A stretch of DNA of 36,616 bases from Rhodocyclales bacterium RIFCSPLOWO2_02_FULL_63_24 (GCA_001828935.1 MHZX01000057.1:1-36616), one strand, 5' to 3'. Shown: positions 1 to 9,454, numbered from the stretch's first letter. The notes: generated from the letters alone by a model not told the origin. Numbers and translations are program-made.

Positions 1-1335
1 GACGCGATCGAGCGCGATGACCTCGATGCCCTTGATGGCCTGTCGCGGCGCGTTGGCCTTGGGCACGATGGCATGGCTGAAGCCCAGTTTGGCGGCCTCC
101 TTGAGCCGCTCCTGGCCACGCGGTGCGGGGCGGATCTCGCCGGCCAGGCCGACTTCGCCGAACACGACCAGCTTGCCCGGCAGCGGCTTGTTGCGCAGGG
201 AAGAAACAATGGCCAGCAGCACCGCGAGGTCGGCCGCCGGCTCGGCGATCTTGACCCCGCCTACGGCATTGACGAACACGTCCTGGTCGCCGCAGACGAT
301 GCCGGCATGACGGTGCAATACGGCCAGCAGCATCGCCAGCCGATTCTGTTCGAGGCCCACGGTGAGGCGGCGCGGACTCGGCGCCTGAGAACCGTCGACC
401 AGCGCCTGGATTTCCACCAGCAAGGGGCGCGTACCTTCCTGGGTGCACAGCACGCAGGACCCGGCGACGTCGAGCGAATGCTGCGAGAGGAACAGGGCCG
501 AGGGATTGGCAACGCCGCGCAGGCCCTTGTCGGTCATGGCGAACACGCCCAGCTCGTTGACCGCGCCGAAGCGGTTCTTCACCGCGCGCACCAGACGAAA
601 GCTGGAATGCGTGTCGCCCTCGAAGTACAGCACGGTATCGACCATGTGTTCCAGCACGCGCGGCCCGGCCAGGCTGCCTTCCTTGGTGACGTGACCAACC
701 AGGATCACGCAGGTGCTGCTTTGCTTGGCGAAACGCGTCAACTGCGCCGCGCATTCGCGCACCTGGGCCACCGAGCCGGGCGCCGATTGCAGGGCATCCG
801 ACCAGACGGTCTGGATCGAATCGATCACCGCCACCGCCGGGCGCAGCGTGACCAGCGTGGCGAGAATCTTTTCCAGGTTGATCTCGGCCAGCAATTGCAT
901 ACGGCCGACGTCCAGCTGCAAGCGACGCGCGCGCAAGGCGACCTGCTCGCCGGATTCCTCGCCCGATACGTAGAGCACGTTTTCGCTGGCCTGGGCCAGG
1001 CGCGCCAGGGCCTGCAACAGCAGCGTCGACTTGCCGATGCCGGGATCGCCGCCGATCAGCACCACGCCGCCGGCCACCAGGCCGCCGCCCAGCACGCGGT
1101 CGAATTCCTCGACGCCGGTGGGCTGGCGCGGCTCTTCGCGCGGCCGGATTTCGGCCAGCAGCTGCAGGCCGCTGGCGCCACCCAGCGCGGCAAAGTTGCG
1201 CCCCGCCGGCTGGGCCGTTTCGATCACCGCCTCGACCAGGGTGTTCCATTGCCCGCAGCCGGGACACTGGCCCTGCCACTTGGGCGAACTGGCGCCGCAC
1301 TCGGTGCAGGAATACTGCGTTTTGGCCTTGGCCAT
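1..1335 (-). CDS. radA: DNA repair protein RadA (3' end cut by window edge)
   Basis: RadA (Sms) is a RecA-like ATPase that drives branch migration during recombinational repair. Reading leftwards from the ATG at 1335-1333 gives about 445 residues before the window edge. The family is about 455-460 residues, so only the last few are missing. An N-terminal four-cysteine zinc finger is visible (CTECG near residues 10-13, CPGCG near 24-27). Walker A GDPGIGKS lies near residues 96-103, and the RadA-specific KNRFG motif appears in the middle of the protein. The C-terminal part has the Lon-protease-like fold sequence (NAVGG, GEVGLAGEIR). The start codon shares one base with the alr stop (TGATG), so the two are probably translationally coupled. 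The call is secure. Confidence 0.96.
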   Translation of the reverse strand, partial: MAKAKTQYSCTECGASSPKWQGQCPGCGQWNTLVEAVIETAQPAGRNFAALGGASGLQLLAEIRPREEPRQPTGVEEFDRVLGGGLVAGGVVLIGGDPGIGKSTLLLQALARLAQASENVLYVSGEESGEQVALRARRLQLDVGRMQLLAEINLEKILATLVTLRPAVAVIDSIQTVWSDALQSAPGSVAQVRECAAQLTRFAKQSSTCVILVGHVTKEGSLAGPRVLEHMVDTVLYFEGDTHSSFRLVRAVKNRFGAVNELGVFAMTDKGLRGVANPSALFLSQHSLDVAGSCVLCTQEGTRPLLVEIQALVDGSQAPSPRRLTVGLEQNRLAMLLAVLHRHAGIVCGDQDVFVNAVGGVKIAEPAADLAVLLAIVSSLRNKPLPGKLVVFGEVGLAGEIRPAPRGQERLKEAAKLGFSHAIVPKANAPRQAIKGIEVIALDRV

Positions 1336-2426
1336 CAATTTACTTCGATGATGGACACGCGTGGCGCGAGGGCACAAAACAATTCGTAGGCCACCGTACC
1401 GGCGGCGGCGGCCACGTCGTCGGCGGACAGATACATGTCACCCGCGCCGCCCCACAGCGTCACCGTATCGCCAACGCCGACTGTTGAAGGCAGTTCGCTC
1501 AGGTCGACGCAGATCTTGTCCATCGACACGCGGCCGAGGGTTCGCGTGCGCCGCCCGGAGACCTGCACCGGAGTGCCGGTCGGCGCATGGCGCGGGTAGC
1601 CGTCGCCATAGCCGCAAGCCACCACGCCGACGCGCATGGCGCCTTCGGCAACAAAGCTGCTGCCGTAACCGACCGCATCGCCCGCTGCGAGCTTGCGTAC
1701 CGCGATCAACTCGCTTTCGAGCGTCATTACGGGCCGCAGATCGAGAGCCGTGGCACTTTGCATGTCAGGGAAGGGGGACGAGCCGTAGAGCATGATGCCG
1801 GGGCGCACCCAATCCCCCACCGCCTCCGGGAAGCGCAGCAAGGCCGCGGAATTGGCCAGCGACACGGGCAATTCGCGACTGCCCGCAAGGACGCGGAAAC
1901 GGTCGAGTTGATGCTGGATGCCACGCGCCTCGTCGGCATCGGCAAAATGGGTCATGAGCGTGACGGACGCCACGCAGTCGGCGGCCACCAGCCTGCCCAA
2001 CGCCGCGGCGAACTCATCCTCGTTGAATCCCAGGCGGTTCATGCCGGTATTGAGCTTCAGATACACCGGCAGGCGCAACGGCAGGTGGGCGTCGACCAGC
2101 GCGTCGACCTGCCACATCGTGTGCAGCACAGGGGTCAGCTCAAGCTCGGCATACAAGGGCAGTTCATCGGCCTGATAGAAGCCTTCCAGCATCAGGATGG
2201 GATGGGCCATGCCCGCATCGCGCAAGGCCATGGCGCCTTCGAGTTCGACCAGCGCAAAACCGTCGGTAACCTCCGTCAGGGCGCGCACCGCCGGCAACAG
2301 GCCATGCCCATAGGCATCGGCCTTGACCACGCTCCAAATCCTGGCACCGCCCGTGTGACGCCGCACCACGCCGTGATTGTGACGCAGCGCCGACCAATCG
2401 AGGCGCGCGCGTATCGGTCGCGACAT
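1335..2426 (-). CDS. alr: alanine racemase
   Basis: This PLP enzyme interconverts L- and D-alanine for peptidoglycan synthesis in the cytoplasm. The protein is 363 residues, the normal length for the family. The PLP lysine is K35 in the VVKADAYGHG motif, and the GYGDGYPR segment near residue 255 carries the catalytic tyrosine of the opposite active site. Gene order LysR-alr-radA on minus suggests one transcript: only 8 bases separate it from the LysR gene upstream, and its stop overlaps the radA start. Whether it is the biosynthetic (alr) or a catabolic (dadX) copy cannot be told from the sequence, but the location beside radA fits alr. Confidence 0.95.
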   Translation of the reverse strand: MSRPIRARLDWSALRHNHGVVRRHTGGARIWSVVKADAYGHGLLPAVRALTEVTDGFALVELEGAMALRDAGMAHPILMLEGFYQADELPLYAELELTPVLHTMWQVDALVDAHLPLRLPVYLKLNTGMNRLGFNEDEFAAALGRLVAADCVASVTLMTHFADADEARGIQHQLDRFRVLAGSRELPVSLANSAALLRFPEAVGDWVRPGIMLYGSSPFPDMQSATALDLRPVMTLESELIAVRKLAAGDAVGYGSSFVAEGAMRVGVVACGYGDGYPRHAPTGTPVQVSGRRTRTLGRVSMDKICVDLSELPSTVGVGDTVTLWGGAGDMYLSADDVAAAAGTVAYELFCALAPRVSIIEVN

Positions 2427-2434
2427 GCTGCGGT

Positions 2435-3349
2435 CTATGGCTGCTTCTTCGAGATCAGGGCGCGCAAGCGCATAGAAGCGAACTCGACAAAGGTGGCCAC
2501 CAGACGCGAACGGAATTTCTCTTTCGGATAGACCATCGACAGCGTACGGATCAGGCGCGGCTTGAGCGGTATCGCCACAATGTCCCCCAGCCGCTGTTCC
2601 TTGGTGACCGAGGCGCGCGAGGCGATGGCGAAGCCCAATCCGGTTTCGACCACGCCATTGAGAGCGATCGGGCTGCCGAGTTCCATCACCACGTTCATCT
2701 GATCCATGGTGACCCCGGAGTGACGCAAGTAGTTTTCGGTAAATTCGCGCGTTCCCGAACCCGGCTCGCGCGAAATATAGGCGTGCTCCAGGAGTTTCTG
2801 CGGCGTCAGTTCCTTGAACCGCGCCAGCGGAAAGCGCGGATGACAGATCACCACCAGTTCATCGTCGCAGCAGACGTCGCATTCCAGGCTCGGCTCGTGC
2901 GAGAGCGACTCGATGAAGCCGATGTCGATGGTGTGTTCGATGACGCGGTTCTCGATCGATTCCGAATTGCCGACGATGAGGCGCGAACGCACGGTCGGAT
3001 AGGTCGACTTGAACTCGCCGAGTATCCCCGGCAGCATGAATTCGGCAATCGTGGTCGAGGCGCCGACCATCAGGGAGCCGCTGATCTCGCCGGTCAGTTC
3101 CGAGAGACGGACGTCCATCTCGGACGACAGGCCGAGGATTCTTTCCGCATAACCGAGCACGACCTCGCCCGCCGGCGTGAGCGCAATGCGGCCATGGCCG
3201 CGATCGAAAAGCCGCGTATTGAAGTGTTCTTCGAGCTGCTTGATCTGAAAAGTCACAGCCGGTTGCGTCATGAACAGCACTTCGGCTGCCTTGGTAAACG
3301 ACAACTGCTTGGCAACCGCGTGAAACACCTGGAGCCGGCGATCGGCCAT
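2435..3349 (-). CDS. LysR-family transcriptional regulator
   Basis: A 304-residue LysR-type DNA-binding regulator. The first 60 residues form the winged helix-turn-helix (SFTKAAEVLFMTQPAVTFQI). Residues of about 90-300 form the periplasmic-binding-protein-like effector domain. The length is typical. It resembles the CysB/CbbR-like branch with an effector pocket of unknown specificity, so I give no symbol. Its stop is 8 bases before alr, so it probably leads an alr-radA transcript. The divergent neighbour lplT starts about 250 bp away across a spacer that holds a REP-like element. The target genes are not deducible from sequence. Confidence 0.88.
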   Translation of the reverse strand: MADRRLQVFHAVAKQLSFTKAAEVLFMTQPAVTFQIKQLEEHFNTRLFDRGHGRIALTPAGEVVLGYAERILGLSSEMDVRLSELTGEISGSLMVGASTTIAEFMLPGILGEFKSTYPTVRSRLIVGNSESIENRVIEHTIDIGFIESLSHEPSLECDVCCDDELVVICHPRFPLARFKELTPQKLLEHAYISREPGSGTREFTENYLRHSGVTMDQMNVVMELGSPIALNGVVETGLGFAIASRASVTKEQRLGDIVAIPLKPRLIRTLSMVYPKEKFRSRLVATFVEFASMRLRALISKKQP

Positions 3350-3420
3350 GGGTACTACCTCCGAATTTAAGAATTTCAGCGTTCCCGGTATTCAATCACA
3401 AATAGGCCGTCATGAGCGCG

Positions 3421-3471
3421 ATTTATGCCTCCCGAGCTTGCGAGGGAGGCGCTATCCCCCGGACGGATATG
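3421..3471. repeat. REP-like double-hairpin element, copy A
   Basis: This element lies in the LysR-lplT spacer. It begins ATTTATGCC and forms a 7-bp hairpin (GCCTCCC at 3427-3433 with GGGAGGC at 3444-3450). It is followed by TATCCCCCGGACGGATATG at 3453-3471, which contains a second short inverted repeat (TATCC/GGATA). The same two-part design occurs at 10581-10666 and 32936-32991, where the second part is ATCCCCTGGTGGGA. The rest of the 3350-3605 spacer shows no gene. A TATAAA at 3561-3566 could be a -10 box for lplT, but I see no good -35. Confidence 0.55.
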
Positions 3472-3605
3472 CCCACGGACCGAGCAGCCGGGGCGGCATC
3501 GCTTGCGGACAAGGCAAAACGCTGCACCGCAGCATGCCGATTAGGGCACTGCTTTCGTGATATAAACCGGCACACCAGAACATGGCCGGACCACCGGCCC
3601 ACTCA

Positions 3606-4871
3606 ATGAGCACAGGTTTCTACATCATCATGGCCGCGCAATTTTTTTCTGCGCTGGCCGACAATGCCCTGCTGATCGCCGCCATCGCCATCCTGCGCGA
3701 CATGCATGCTCCGGCGGAATATGAACCTCTGCTGAAAACCTTCTTTACCGTGTCCTACGTTGCGCTGGCGGCCTTCGTCGGCGCCTTTGCCGACTCCATG
3801 CCGAAATGGCGGGTGATGTTCATCAGCAACGGCATCAAGATTCTTGGTTGCAGCCTGATGTTCTTTGACGTGCATCCGCTGCTGGCCTACGCCGTGGTTG
3901 GACTCGGCGCCGCCGCCTATTCGCCGGCCAAGTACGGCATTCTCACCGAATACCTGCCGCACCGATTGCTGGTGGTCGCCAACGGCTGGATCGAGGGCCT
4001 CACTGTCGGCGCGATCATCCTCGGCGTGGTACTGGGTGGTGCATTGATCAAGCCGGAAATCGCGCACGGCCTGTTGTCGCTGGACCTCCCGCTGGTCGAC
4101 ACCGGCGTCGACACCGTGGCTGAAATGACGCTGATCATCATCGGCACGCTTTACCTGGTCGCAGCGCTGTTCAATCTCTACGTTCCAGACACCGGCGTCG
4201 ATCACAAGCCGCTGAAGAAAAACCCGATCTACCTGTTTCACGAATTCAACCACTGCCTCAAGCTGCTGTGGCGCGACAAGCTGGGCCAGATCTCGCTGGC
4301 GGTCACCACGCTGTTCTGGGGCGCCGGCGCAACCCTGCAATTCATCGTGCTGGAATGGGCCAAGGCGGCGATGAATCTGGATTTGTCGAAAGCCAGCATG
4401 TTGCAGGGCGTGGTCGCCGTCGGAGTAGCGGTCGGCGCCGTGCTTGCGGCGAGGATGATCACGCTACGCAAATCGGTGCGCGTGATTCCCCTGGGCATTG
4501 CCATGGGCGTGGGTGTGATCGGCATGATCGCCGTGCGCGACATGTGGCTGGCCGCGCCGCTGCTGATCCTGGTCGGCATTTTCTCGGGCTTCTTCGTGGT
4601 GCCGATGAACGCGCTGCTGCAGCATCGCGGTCACATCCTGATGGGGGCGGGCCATTCCATCGCGGTGCAGAACTTCAACGAAAATCTCTCGATCCTGATC
4701 ATGACCAGCGCTTATTCGGTGCTGCTCAAGGCCCACTTGTCGATTTATTGGATCATTGTCCTGTTCGGCCTGTTCGTTGCCGGCACCATGTGGCTGGTCA
4801 AGCGCCAGCATGAGACGAACCAGCGCGAACGCGACGATGTCGCGCATCTGGACGACGCGGCGCATCACTGA
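3606..4871 (+). CDS. lplT: lysophospholipid transporter LplT
   Basis: A major-facilitator-superfamily inner-membrane protein of 421 residues. In enterobacteria LplT flips lysophospholipids back into the cytoplasm for re-acylation by Aas. The N-terminus (MSTGFYIIMAAQFFSALADN) matches the family well, and about 11-12 hydrophobic segments are spread along the length. The start at 3606 was chosen over an in-frame ATG 24 bases upstream because it gives the family N-terminus. No strong ribosome site precedes either. No aas gene is in the window. The 3' end overlaps the convergent radical SAM gene by 7 bp, so no terminator fits between them. Confidence 0.92.
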   Translation: MSTGFYIIMAAQFFSALADNALLIAAIAILRDMHAPAEYEPLLKTFFTVSYVALAAFVGAFADSMPKWRVMFISNGIKILGCSLMFFDVHPLLAYAVVGLGAAAYSPAKYGILTEYLPHRLLVVANGWIEGLTVGAIILGVVLGGALIKPEIAHGLLSLDLPLVDTGVDTVAEMTLIIIGTLYLVAALFNLYVPDTGVDHKPLKKNPIYLFHEFNHCLKLLWRDKLGQISLAVTTLFWGAGATLQFIVLEWAKAAMNLDLSKASMLQGVVAVGVAVGAVLAARMITLRKSVRVIPLGIAMGVGVIGMIAVRDMWLAAPLLILVGIFSGFFVVPMNALLQHRGHILMGAGHSIAVQNFNENLSILIMTSAYSVLLKAHLSIYWIIVLFGLFVAGTMWLVKRQHETNQRERDDVAHLDDAAHH

Positions 4872-5770
4872 CGCAAAGAGCTACCCTGAATGCCGTTCTG
4901 CATCAGGTCGGCACAAATCGCATGGATCGCCGGCCATGAGGTATGGCACCACTGCGGCGCAATCAGAGTCGGCTCGCGCGCCGTGGCCGTCACGCGGTGG
5001 AACACTACGTCCGCGGGTGTGCGCCGGATCAGTTCGGCGGCGGTTGCCGCATAGTCGTCGAGCAGCGCCGGCAACAGCTCGCTGTGCGCGTACGCGGCGG
5101 CCATGCGGCTGCCCTTGACTATCATCAGGGGGTGCAGCTTGAGACCTTCGACGCCGAGTTCCAGCACCCGGGCATGCGTTTCCCGGCACATCTCGGCCGA
5201 CTCGCCGGGCAGGCCCAGAATCAGGTGTGTGCACACCGGAACGCCATGATCATGGGCGCGCATGACCGCATCGGCATAATCTGCAAAACCGTGTCCGCGA
5301 TTGATTAGCCGCAGCGTTTCGTCATGGGCGCTTTGCAGGCCGAGTTCCAACCAGACTTCATAGCCGCGCTGGCGATATTCGGCCAGCAGCTCCAGCACGG
5401 CATCGGGCACGCAATCGGGGCGGGTACCGACGCAAAGACCGACGACATCGTCTTCACGCGTTGCCTCGGCATACAGCCGGCGCAATTCCTCGACCTCCGC
5501 ATAGGTGCTGGTGTATGCCTGGAAATAGGCGATATAGCGACTGGCGCGCTTGAGTTCCTTTCTGCGCGCCGCGAGTTGCTCGCGCACCGGCAGCCGCGCG
5601 TCGCCGGCGTTGAACGAGCGCACGCTGCAAAAGGTACAGCCGCCGCGTCCCAGCGTGCCGTCGCGATTGGGGCAGGTGAATCCGGCGTGCAGCGAGAGTT
5701 TTCGCACGCGCTGGCCAAAGCGCGCCTTTAGATGCCGGCCGAAGGTGTTGACGTAGCGATCCAGATGCAT
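4865..5770 (-). CDS. YhcC-type radical SAM protein (TIGR01212 family)
   Basis: A 301-residue cytoplasmic iron-sulfur radical S-adenosylmethionine enzyme. The cluster cysteines are C33, C45 and C48 (CPNRDGTLGRGGCTFC), the CX11CX2C spacing characteristic of this family rather than the classic CX3CX2C. Further family markers are VGTRPDC, LGLQSAHDETL and HLILGLPGE. The substrate of this family is not firmly established to my knowledge. The ATG at 5770 (MHLDRYVNTFGRHL) was chosen because a longer reading frame upstream would run back through the CDF gene. It starts 7 bp after the CDF transporter stop and is therefore likely co-transcribed with it. Confidence 0.9.
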   Translation of the reverse strand: MHLDRYVNTFGRHLKARFGQRVRKLSLHAGFTCPNRDGTLGRGGCTFCSVRSFNAGDARLPVREQLAARRKELKRASRYIAYFQAYTSTYAEVEELRRLYAEATREDDVVGLCVGTRPDCVPDAVLELLAEYRQRGYEVWLELGLQSAHDETLRLINRGHGFADYADAVMRAHDHGVPVCTHLILGLPGESAEMCRETHARVLELGVEGLKLHPLMIVKGSRMAAAYAHSELLPALLDDYAATAAELIRRTPADVVFHRVTATAREPTLIAPQWCHTSWPAIHAICADLMQNGIQGSSLRQ

Positions 5771-5777
5771 GCAGAAG

Positions 5778-6692
5778 TCAGCGGGTATCCGGCTCGAAGA
5801 ACACCCACTGCGCCGCCGGGAAACGCTCCTGCATGCGCGCCTCGACGGCGTTGATGGCCTCGACCATCTGCAGGCCGCTGCACGTTTCCATGTCGCGCAT
5901 GCGCGCCTTGACCGCAATCACCACCTTGTCGCCCCAGGCCAGGGTGATGACATTCAGCACCTGCTCCACCTCCGCCTGAGCGGCGACAAAGGCCTCGATC
6001 TCGGCGCGCAGTTGCGGCGCCGCCGATTCGCCGACGATCAGGCCCTTGACCTCGATCATCACGGCAATCGCAATCACCATCAGCACGCTGCCGATGGCCA
6101 GCGTGCCCAGCGCGTCCCACATGGGATTGCCGGTGATCACGCTGGCGGCGACCGCGACGAAGGCCAGTGCGAGACCGAGCAGGGCCGCGATATCCTCGCC
6201 CGCCACCACCATCAGTTCCGACTGCCGCGTCTCGCGGAACCAGACCAGGAAAGGCTGGCGCCCGGATATCTTGCGAATCTCCTTCAGTGCCCCCCACAGC
6301 GAGAACGCCTCCAGCACCACGGCGCAGGCCAGCACCGCCATGGCGACCAGGCCGTGTTGCAATGGCTGCGGATGCAGCAGACGCTCGACGCCTTCATAGA
6401 CGGAAAACGCGCCGCCCATGAAGAACAGCATCAGCGCGACGATCATCGACCAGAAATAGGTGACGCGATGGTGGCCGAGCGGAAAGTCGGCGCTGGCGGG
6501 ACGGCGCGCCTGCTTCAGGCCGAGCAGCAACAGCAGCTGGTTGGCGCAGTCGGCTGTGGAATGGATCGCCTCGGCCAGCATCGAGCCGGAACCGGTCCAA
6601 AAGGCAGCGACGTACTTCGACAGCGCAATGCCGAAATTGGCGCCCAGCGCGTAGAAAATGGCTTTCAGCGAGCCTTCGCTGCCGTGCGACAT
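5778..6692 (-). CDS. cation diffusion facilitator transporter, ZnT9-like branch
   Basis: A 304-residue inner-membrane protein of the CDF family with about six hydrophobic segments and a C-terminal cytoplasmic domain (about 205-304). The first metal-site half in TM2 is H44xxxD48 (HSTAD). In TM5 the usual HxxxD is replaced: the aligned aspartate D167 is kept in GEDIAA, but the histidine position is V163. That pattern is found in the SLC30A9 (ZnT9)-like branch, so a canonical zinc-efflux role should not be assumed. Its start codon shares one base with the stop of the uracil-DNA glycosylase gene (TGATG), indicating coupling. Confidence 0.88.
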   Translation of the reverse strand: MSHGSEGSLKAIFYALGANFGIALSKYVAAFWTGSGSMLAEAIHSTADCANQLLLLLGLKQARRPASADFPLGHHRVTYFWSMIVALMLFFMGGAFSVYEGVERLLHPQPLQHGLVAMAVLACAVVLEAFSLWGALKEIRKISGRQPFLVWFRETRQSELMVVAGEDIAALLGLALAFVAVAASVITGNPMWDALGTLAIGSVLMVIAIAVMIEVKGLIVGESAAPQLRAEIEAFVAAQAEVEQVLNVITLAWGDKVVIAVKARMRDMETCSGLQMVEAINAVEARMQERFPAAQWVFFEPDTR

Positions 6693-7435
6693 CAGCCGTC
6701 CTTCCTTGCCGTCATGGTTCGCTTCATGAAGCAGAGATCCTCCCAGGCCTTGGCCTTGTCGAGCAGGGTACGCAGCAGATAGGCCGGATGGTAGGTGACG
6801 ATCAAGGGGATGCCTCGGTAGTCATGCAGCTTGCCGCGTGCCGCGCCGATCTTCACCTCCGCCTGCAACAGCGTCTGCGCCGCCGGACGTCCCAGCGCGA
6901 CAATCAGTTTGGGCTGGATCAATTCGATCTGCCGTTCCAGATACGGCCGACAGGCGGCCGCTTCCTCTGGGGCTGGCGTGCGATTCTCCGGCGGTCGGCA
7001 CTTGACCGCGTTGGCGATGTACACATCCTCGCCGCGTTTGAGGCCGATCGCCGCCAGCATGTTGTCGAGCAGTTTGCCAGCCTGGCCGACGAAGGGCTCG
7101 CCGCGCTGGTCCTCTTCGGCGCCCGGGCCTTCGCCGACAAACAACCAGTCGGCATTGCGGTCGCCGACGCCGAGCACCGCCTGTTTGCGCGCCTCGCACA
7201 GTCGGCACTGGCGACACGCCGCCACGGTCGTGGCGAGTTCCTCCCAGCTCATGGCGGCTTGCGCAACGACGGCTGCAATCGGCGCGGCACCCTCCGGCAC
7301 CGGCTCGGGATCGGCTGGCAGCAACGGCGTCGTGGTGAGCGTTCCGGCGGCTTCGACCTTCGCCGGCGCCGCGCGCAGCTTCCAGACGGGCCCCAGGCCC
7401 ATCTCGCGCAGAATCTCGTCGCGTTTCGCCGTCAT
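6692..7435 (-). CDS. type-4 uracil-DNA glycosylase (iron-sulfur UDG)
   Basis: This family removes uracil from DNA at the start of base-excision repair. The protein is 247 residues. An N-terminal low-complexity extension (about 1-65, rich in Ala/Pro/Glu) precedes the catalytic domain. Four 4Fe-4S cysteines are visible: C77 and C80 (CRQCRLC), C146 (KCRPPENR) and C162. The active-site loop is [20 protein letters not shown] (101-120), and the second motif is YHPAYLL (215-221). It was historically annotated as phage SPO1 DNA polymerase-related. It overlaps rimI by four bases (ATGA) upstream and the CDF gene downstream. Confidence 0.93.
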   Translation of the reverse strand: MTAKRDEILREMGLGPVWKLRAAPAKVEAAGTLTTTPLLPADPEPVPEGAAPIAAVVAQAAMSWEELATTVAACRQCRLCEARKQAVLGVGDRNADWLFVGEGPGAEEDQRGEPFVGQAGKLLDNMLAAIGLKRGEDVYIANAVKCRPPENRTPAPEEAAACRPYLERQIELIQPKLIVALGRPAAQTLLQAEVKIGAARGKLHDYRGIPLIVTYHPAYLLRTLLDKAKAWEDLCFMKRTMTARKDG

Positions 7436-7872
7436 AGGTCGCGCGTCATCACGATGGCATCCTCGCGGCCCGCGTGTGCCGGGTAATAGTCGCGGCGACG
7501 GCCGATCTCGGCAAAACCGTGGCGCTTGTAGAGCGCCTGACCGGAAACATTGCTAGGGCGGACTTCCAGCAACATGCGCGTTGCTGCTCGCATCCGCGCC
7601 ACCTCGAATAAGTGGCCCAACAGCGCCGAGCCCAGGCCGCGACGCTGCAGTTCCGGCAGCACGGTGATATTCAGCAAGTGCACTTCGTCCAAGACCAGCA
7701 TCATGACCGCGTAGCCGATCATCCGTTCATCCTCCCGCGCCAGCCATGCGCCGTAACCGGCCGCCAGCGAATCGGCGAAGTTGCCGCGAGTCCAGGGAAA
7801 GGGATGGCTGCGCCTTTCCGCCTCGACCACGGCATCGAGATCGGCTTCCGTCATAGCCGGATAGTGCAGCAT
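7432..7872 (-). CDS. rimI: ribosomal protein S18-alanine N-acetyltransferase RimI
   Basis: A GNAT-fold acetyltransferase of 146 residues that in E. coli acetylates the N-terminal alanine of ribosomal protein S18. The acetyl-CoA loop is RRGLGSALL after the LLNITVLPE strand, and the C-terminal [16 protein letters not shown] segment is typical of RimI. The start at 7872 ([13 protein letters not shown]) overlaps the tsaB stop (TAATG). A start six codons later (MTEADLD) is also possible. Adjacency to tsaB is widely conserved. Confidence 0.93.
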   Translation of the reverse strand: MLHYPAMTEADLDAVVEAERRSHPFPWTRGNFADSLAAGYGAWLAREDERMIGYAVMMLVLDEVHLLNITVLPELQRRGLGSALLGHLFEVARMRAATRMLLEVRPSNVSGQALYKRHGFAEIGRRRDYYPAHAGREDAIVMTRDL

Positions 7873-8561
7873 TATTTCGCCCCGCCGCGGGCGATCCGCT
7901 CGGCAGTGGTCAACGCCACCTTGTCGCGCACATAGATCGGCTGCGCCGCGGCTGCATCCACTGCCGCGCCGCGCTCGAAAGCCCCGGCAGCAAGGCGCAG
8001 CACCGCGACGGCGGTGGGGTACACGTCGCCACGCACGCCCTCGAGGTCGGGCTTGCGCGCCCGCAGCAGGGCGCCATAGCTGGAAAAACCGTCGCCGACG
8101 CCCCAGCCGCCGGCAAAAGTCGGCGCCGATACCTCGGCGGGCGGCAGGCAAACCGGCGTCATAAGCTGTCTCACCGCATCGCCTGCAACCCGATACGCGG
8201 CGCTGTAGACCTCGTTCATGCGCGCATCGAGGCAGGTCCAGACCTCGCCGTCGCCCGCCGCAAGCGCCAGCGCTTCCAGGGTAGACACCGGCAACACCGG
8301 CCGATCGAGGCCGTAGGCCAAGCCCTGTGCCACACCGCAGGCCAGGCGCAGGCCGGTGAAGCCGCCGGGACCCGCACCGAAGGCGATGCCGTCGATCTGC
8401 CCCAGCGCCAGGCCGGCCTCCGCCAGCAACTCCTGAACCCAGGGCAACAAGCGTTCGGAACCGCCATTGGGCAGTTCCTCGGCGCGCTCGATCGAGGCAC
8501 CGTTCTGCCACAGCGCGACGGACAGGCGTCGCGTCGCGGTCTCGAAAGCCAACAGCTGCAT
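7872..8561 (-). CDS. tsaB: tRNA threonylcarbamoyladenosine protein TsaB
   Basis: TsaB is the ASKHA-fold partner of TsaD in making t6A37 on ANN-decoding tRNAs. The 229-residue length matches the family (about 230). The N-terminal phosphate-binding-like motif is LLAFETATRRLSVAL, and the family signature FGAGPGGFTGLRLACGVAQG lies at about residues 61-80. The C-terminus YVRDKVALTTAER is typical of proteobacterial TsaB. It lies 27 bp after the SPFH gene stop and overlaps rimI at its end. Confidence 0.94.
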   Translation of the reverse strand: MQLLAFETATRRLSVALWQNGASIERAEELPNGGSERLLPWVQELLAEAGLALGQIDGIAFGAGPGGFTGLRLACGVAQGLAYGLDRPVLPVSTLEALALAAGDGEVWTCLDARMNEVYSAAYRVAGDAVRQLMTPVCLPPAEVSAPTFAGGWGVGDGFSSYGALLRARKPDLEGVRGDVYPTAVAVLRLAAGAFERGAAVDAAAAQPIYVRDKVALTTAERIARGGAK

Positions 8562-8588
8562 ATGGAATACGGAGCCGCCGATTCGCGA

Positions 8589-9443
8589 TTATTTGCGGCT
8601 GCCCAGGATGCCGCGCAGGGTTTCCTGGATGTCGGCCGGAATCAGCACCGTCTTGGCATTGTCCGATTTCGCCAGGTTGCCGATGGCATGGATGTACTTC
8701 TCGCCCAGCATGTAGCGCATCGGCGCGTCTTCGGTGCCGATCGCGGCCGCCACGCGGCGAATCGCCTCGGCCGAGGCATCGGCCAGCGTGACCTGCGCTT
8801 CGGCCTGCAGGCGCGCCGCCTGCAACTGCGCTTCGGCATTGAGGATGGTCGACTGCTTGGTACCCTCGGCCTTGGTCACCATGGCCTTGCGTTCCCGCTC
8901 GGCGGAGGCTTGCGCCTCCATGGCCTTTTGCATGGATTCGGACGGATTGATGTCCTGGATCTCGACCGACTTCACCGTCAGGCCCCAGTCGATGGCTTCG
9001 TCGGCCACGCCCTCGCGCAGGCGAGCCTTGATCTTGTCGCGGTTGGAGAGCGCTTCGTCGAGGGTCATCTCGCCGATGATCGAACGCAGCGTGGTCATGA
9101 TCATGTTGCGGATCGCCTCGGAGAAATCCGTGACGCCGTACACCGCCTTGATCGGGTCGGTGACCTTGATGAAGGCGATGGCGTTGGTCAGGATCACCGC
9201 GTTGTCCTTGGTGATGACTTCCTGCTCCTGCACGTCGAGGATGATGTCCTTGGTGGTCAGCTTGTAGCGCACCTGGTCGAGGTAGGGAATAATGATGTTG
9301 AGACCGGGAAGGAGAGTGGTGTGATATTTCCCCATGCGCTCGACGATCCACTCCTCGCCCTGCGGCACGATGCGCACGCCCTTGGCGATGGTGACCGCGA
9401 CAAAAACAAAAACTGCGATGACAAAGAACGCGAATTCACCCAT
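8589..9443 (-). CDS. SPFH/band-7 membrane protein (stomatin-like, QmcA type)
   Basis: A 284-residue membrane-anchored SPFH protein. Residues 3-20 are a single N-terminal transmembrane segment (FAFFVIAVFVFVAVTIA). The SPFH domain follows (VPQGEEWIVERMGKYHTTLLPGLN near 26-50), and then a long Ala/Glu/Arg-rich coiled coil at about 170-240. Such proteins build multimeric microdomain scaffolds and often regulate membrane proteases. The start at 9443 (MGEFAFF) was chosen because it begins just before the TM segment. The upstream partner gene is an NfeD protein 11 bp away, the standard pairing. Confidence 0.92.
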   Translation of the reverse strand: MGEFAFFVIAVFVFVAVTIAKGVRIVPQGEEWIVERMGKYHTTLLPGLNIIIPYLDQVRYKLTTKDIILDVQEQEVITKDNAVILTNAIAFIKVTDPIKAVYGVTDFSEAIRNMIMTTLRSIIGEMTLDEALSNRDKIKARLREGVADEAIDWGLTVKSVEIQDINPSESMQKAMEAQASAERERKAMVTKAEGTKQSTILNAEAQLQAARLQAEAQVTLADASAEAIRRVAAAIGTEDAPMRYMLGEKYIHAIGNLAKSDNAKTVLIPADIQETLRGILGSRK

Positions 9444-9454
9444 GACCGACCCTT

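Noticed and set aside
73..1389. 438-residue plus-strand frame over radA
   Set aside because: It is antisense to RadA, whose zinc finger, Walker A and KNRFG motifs are all present on minus.
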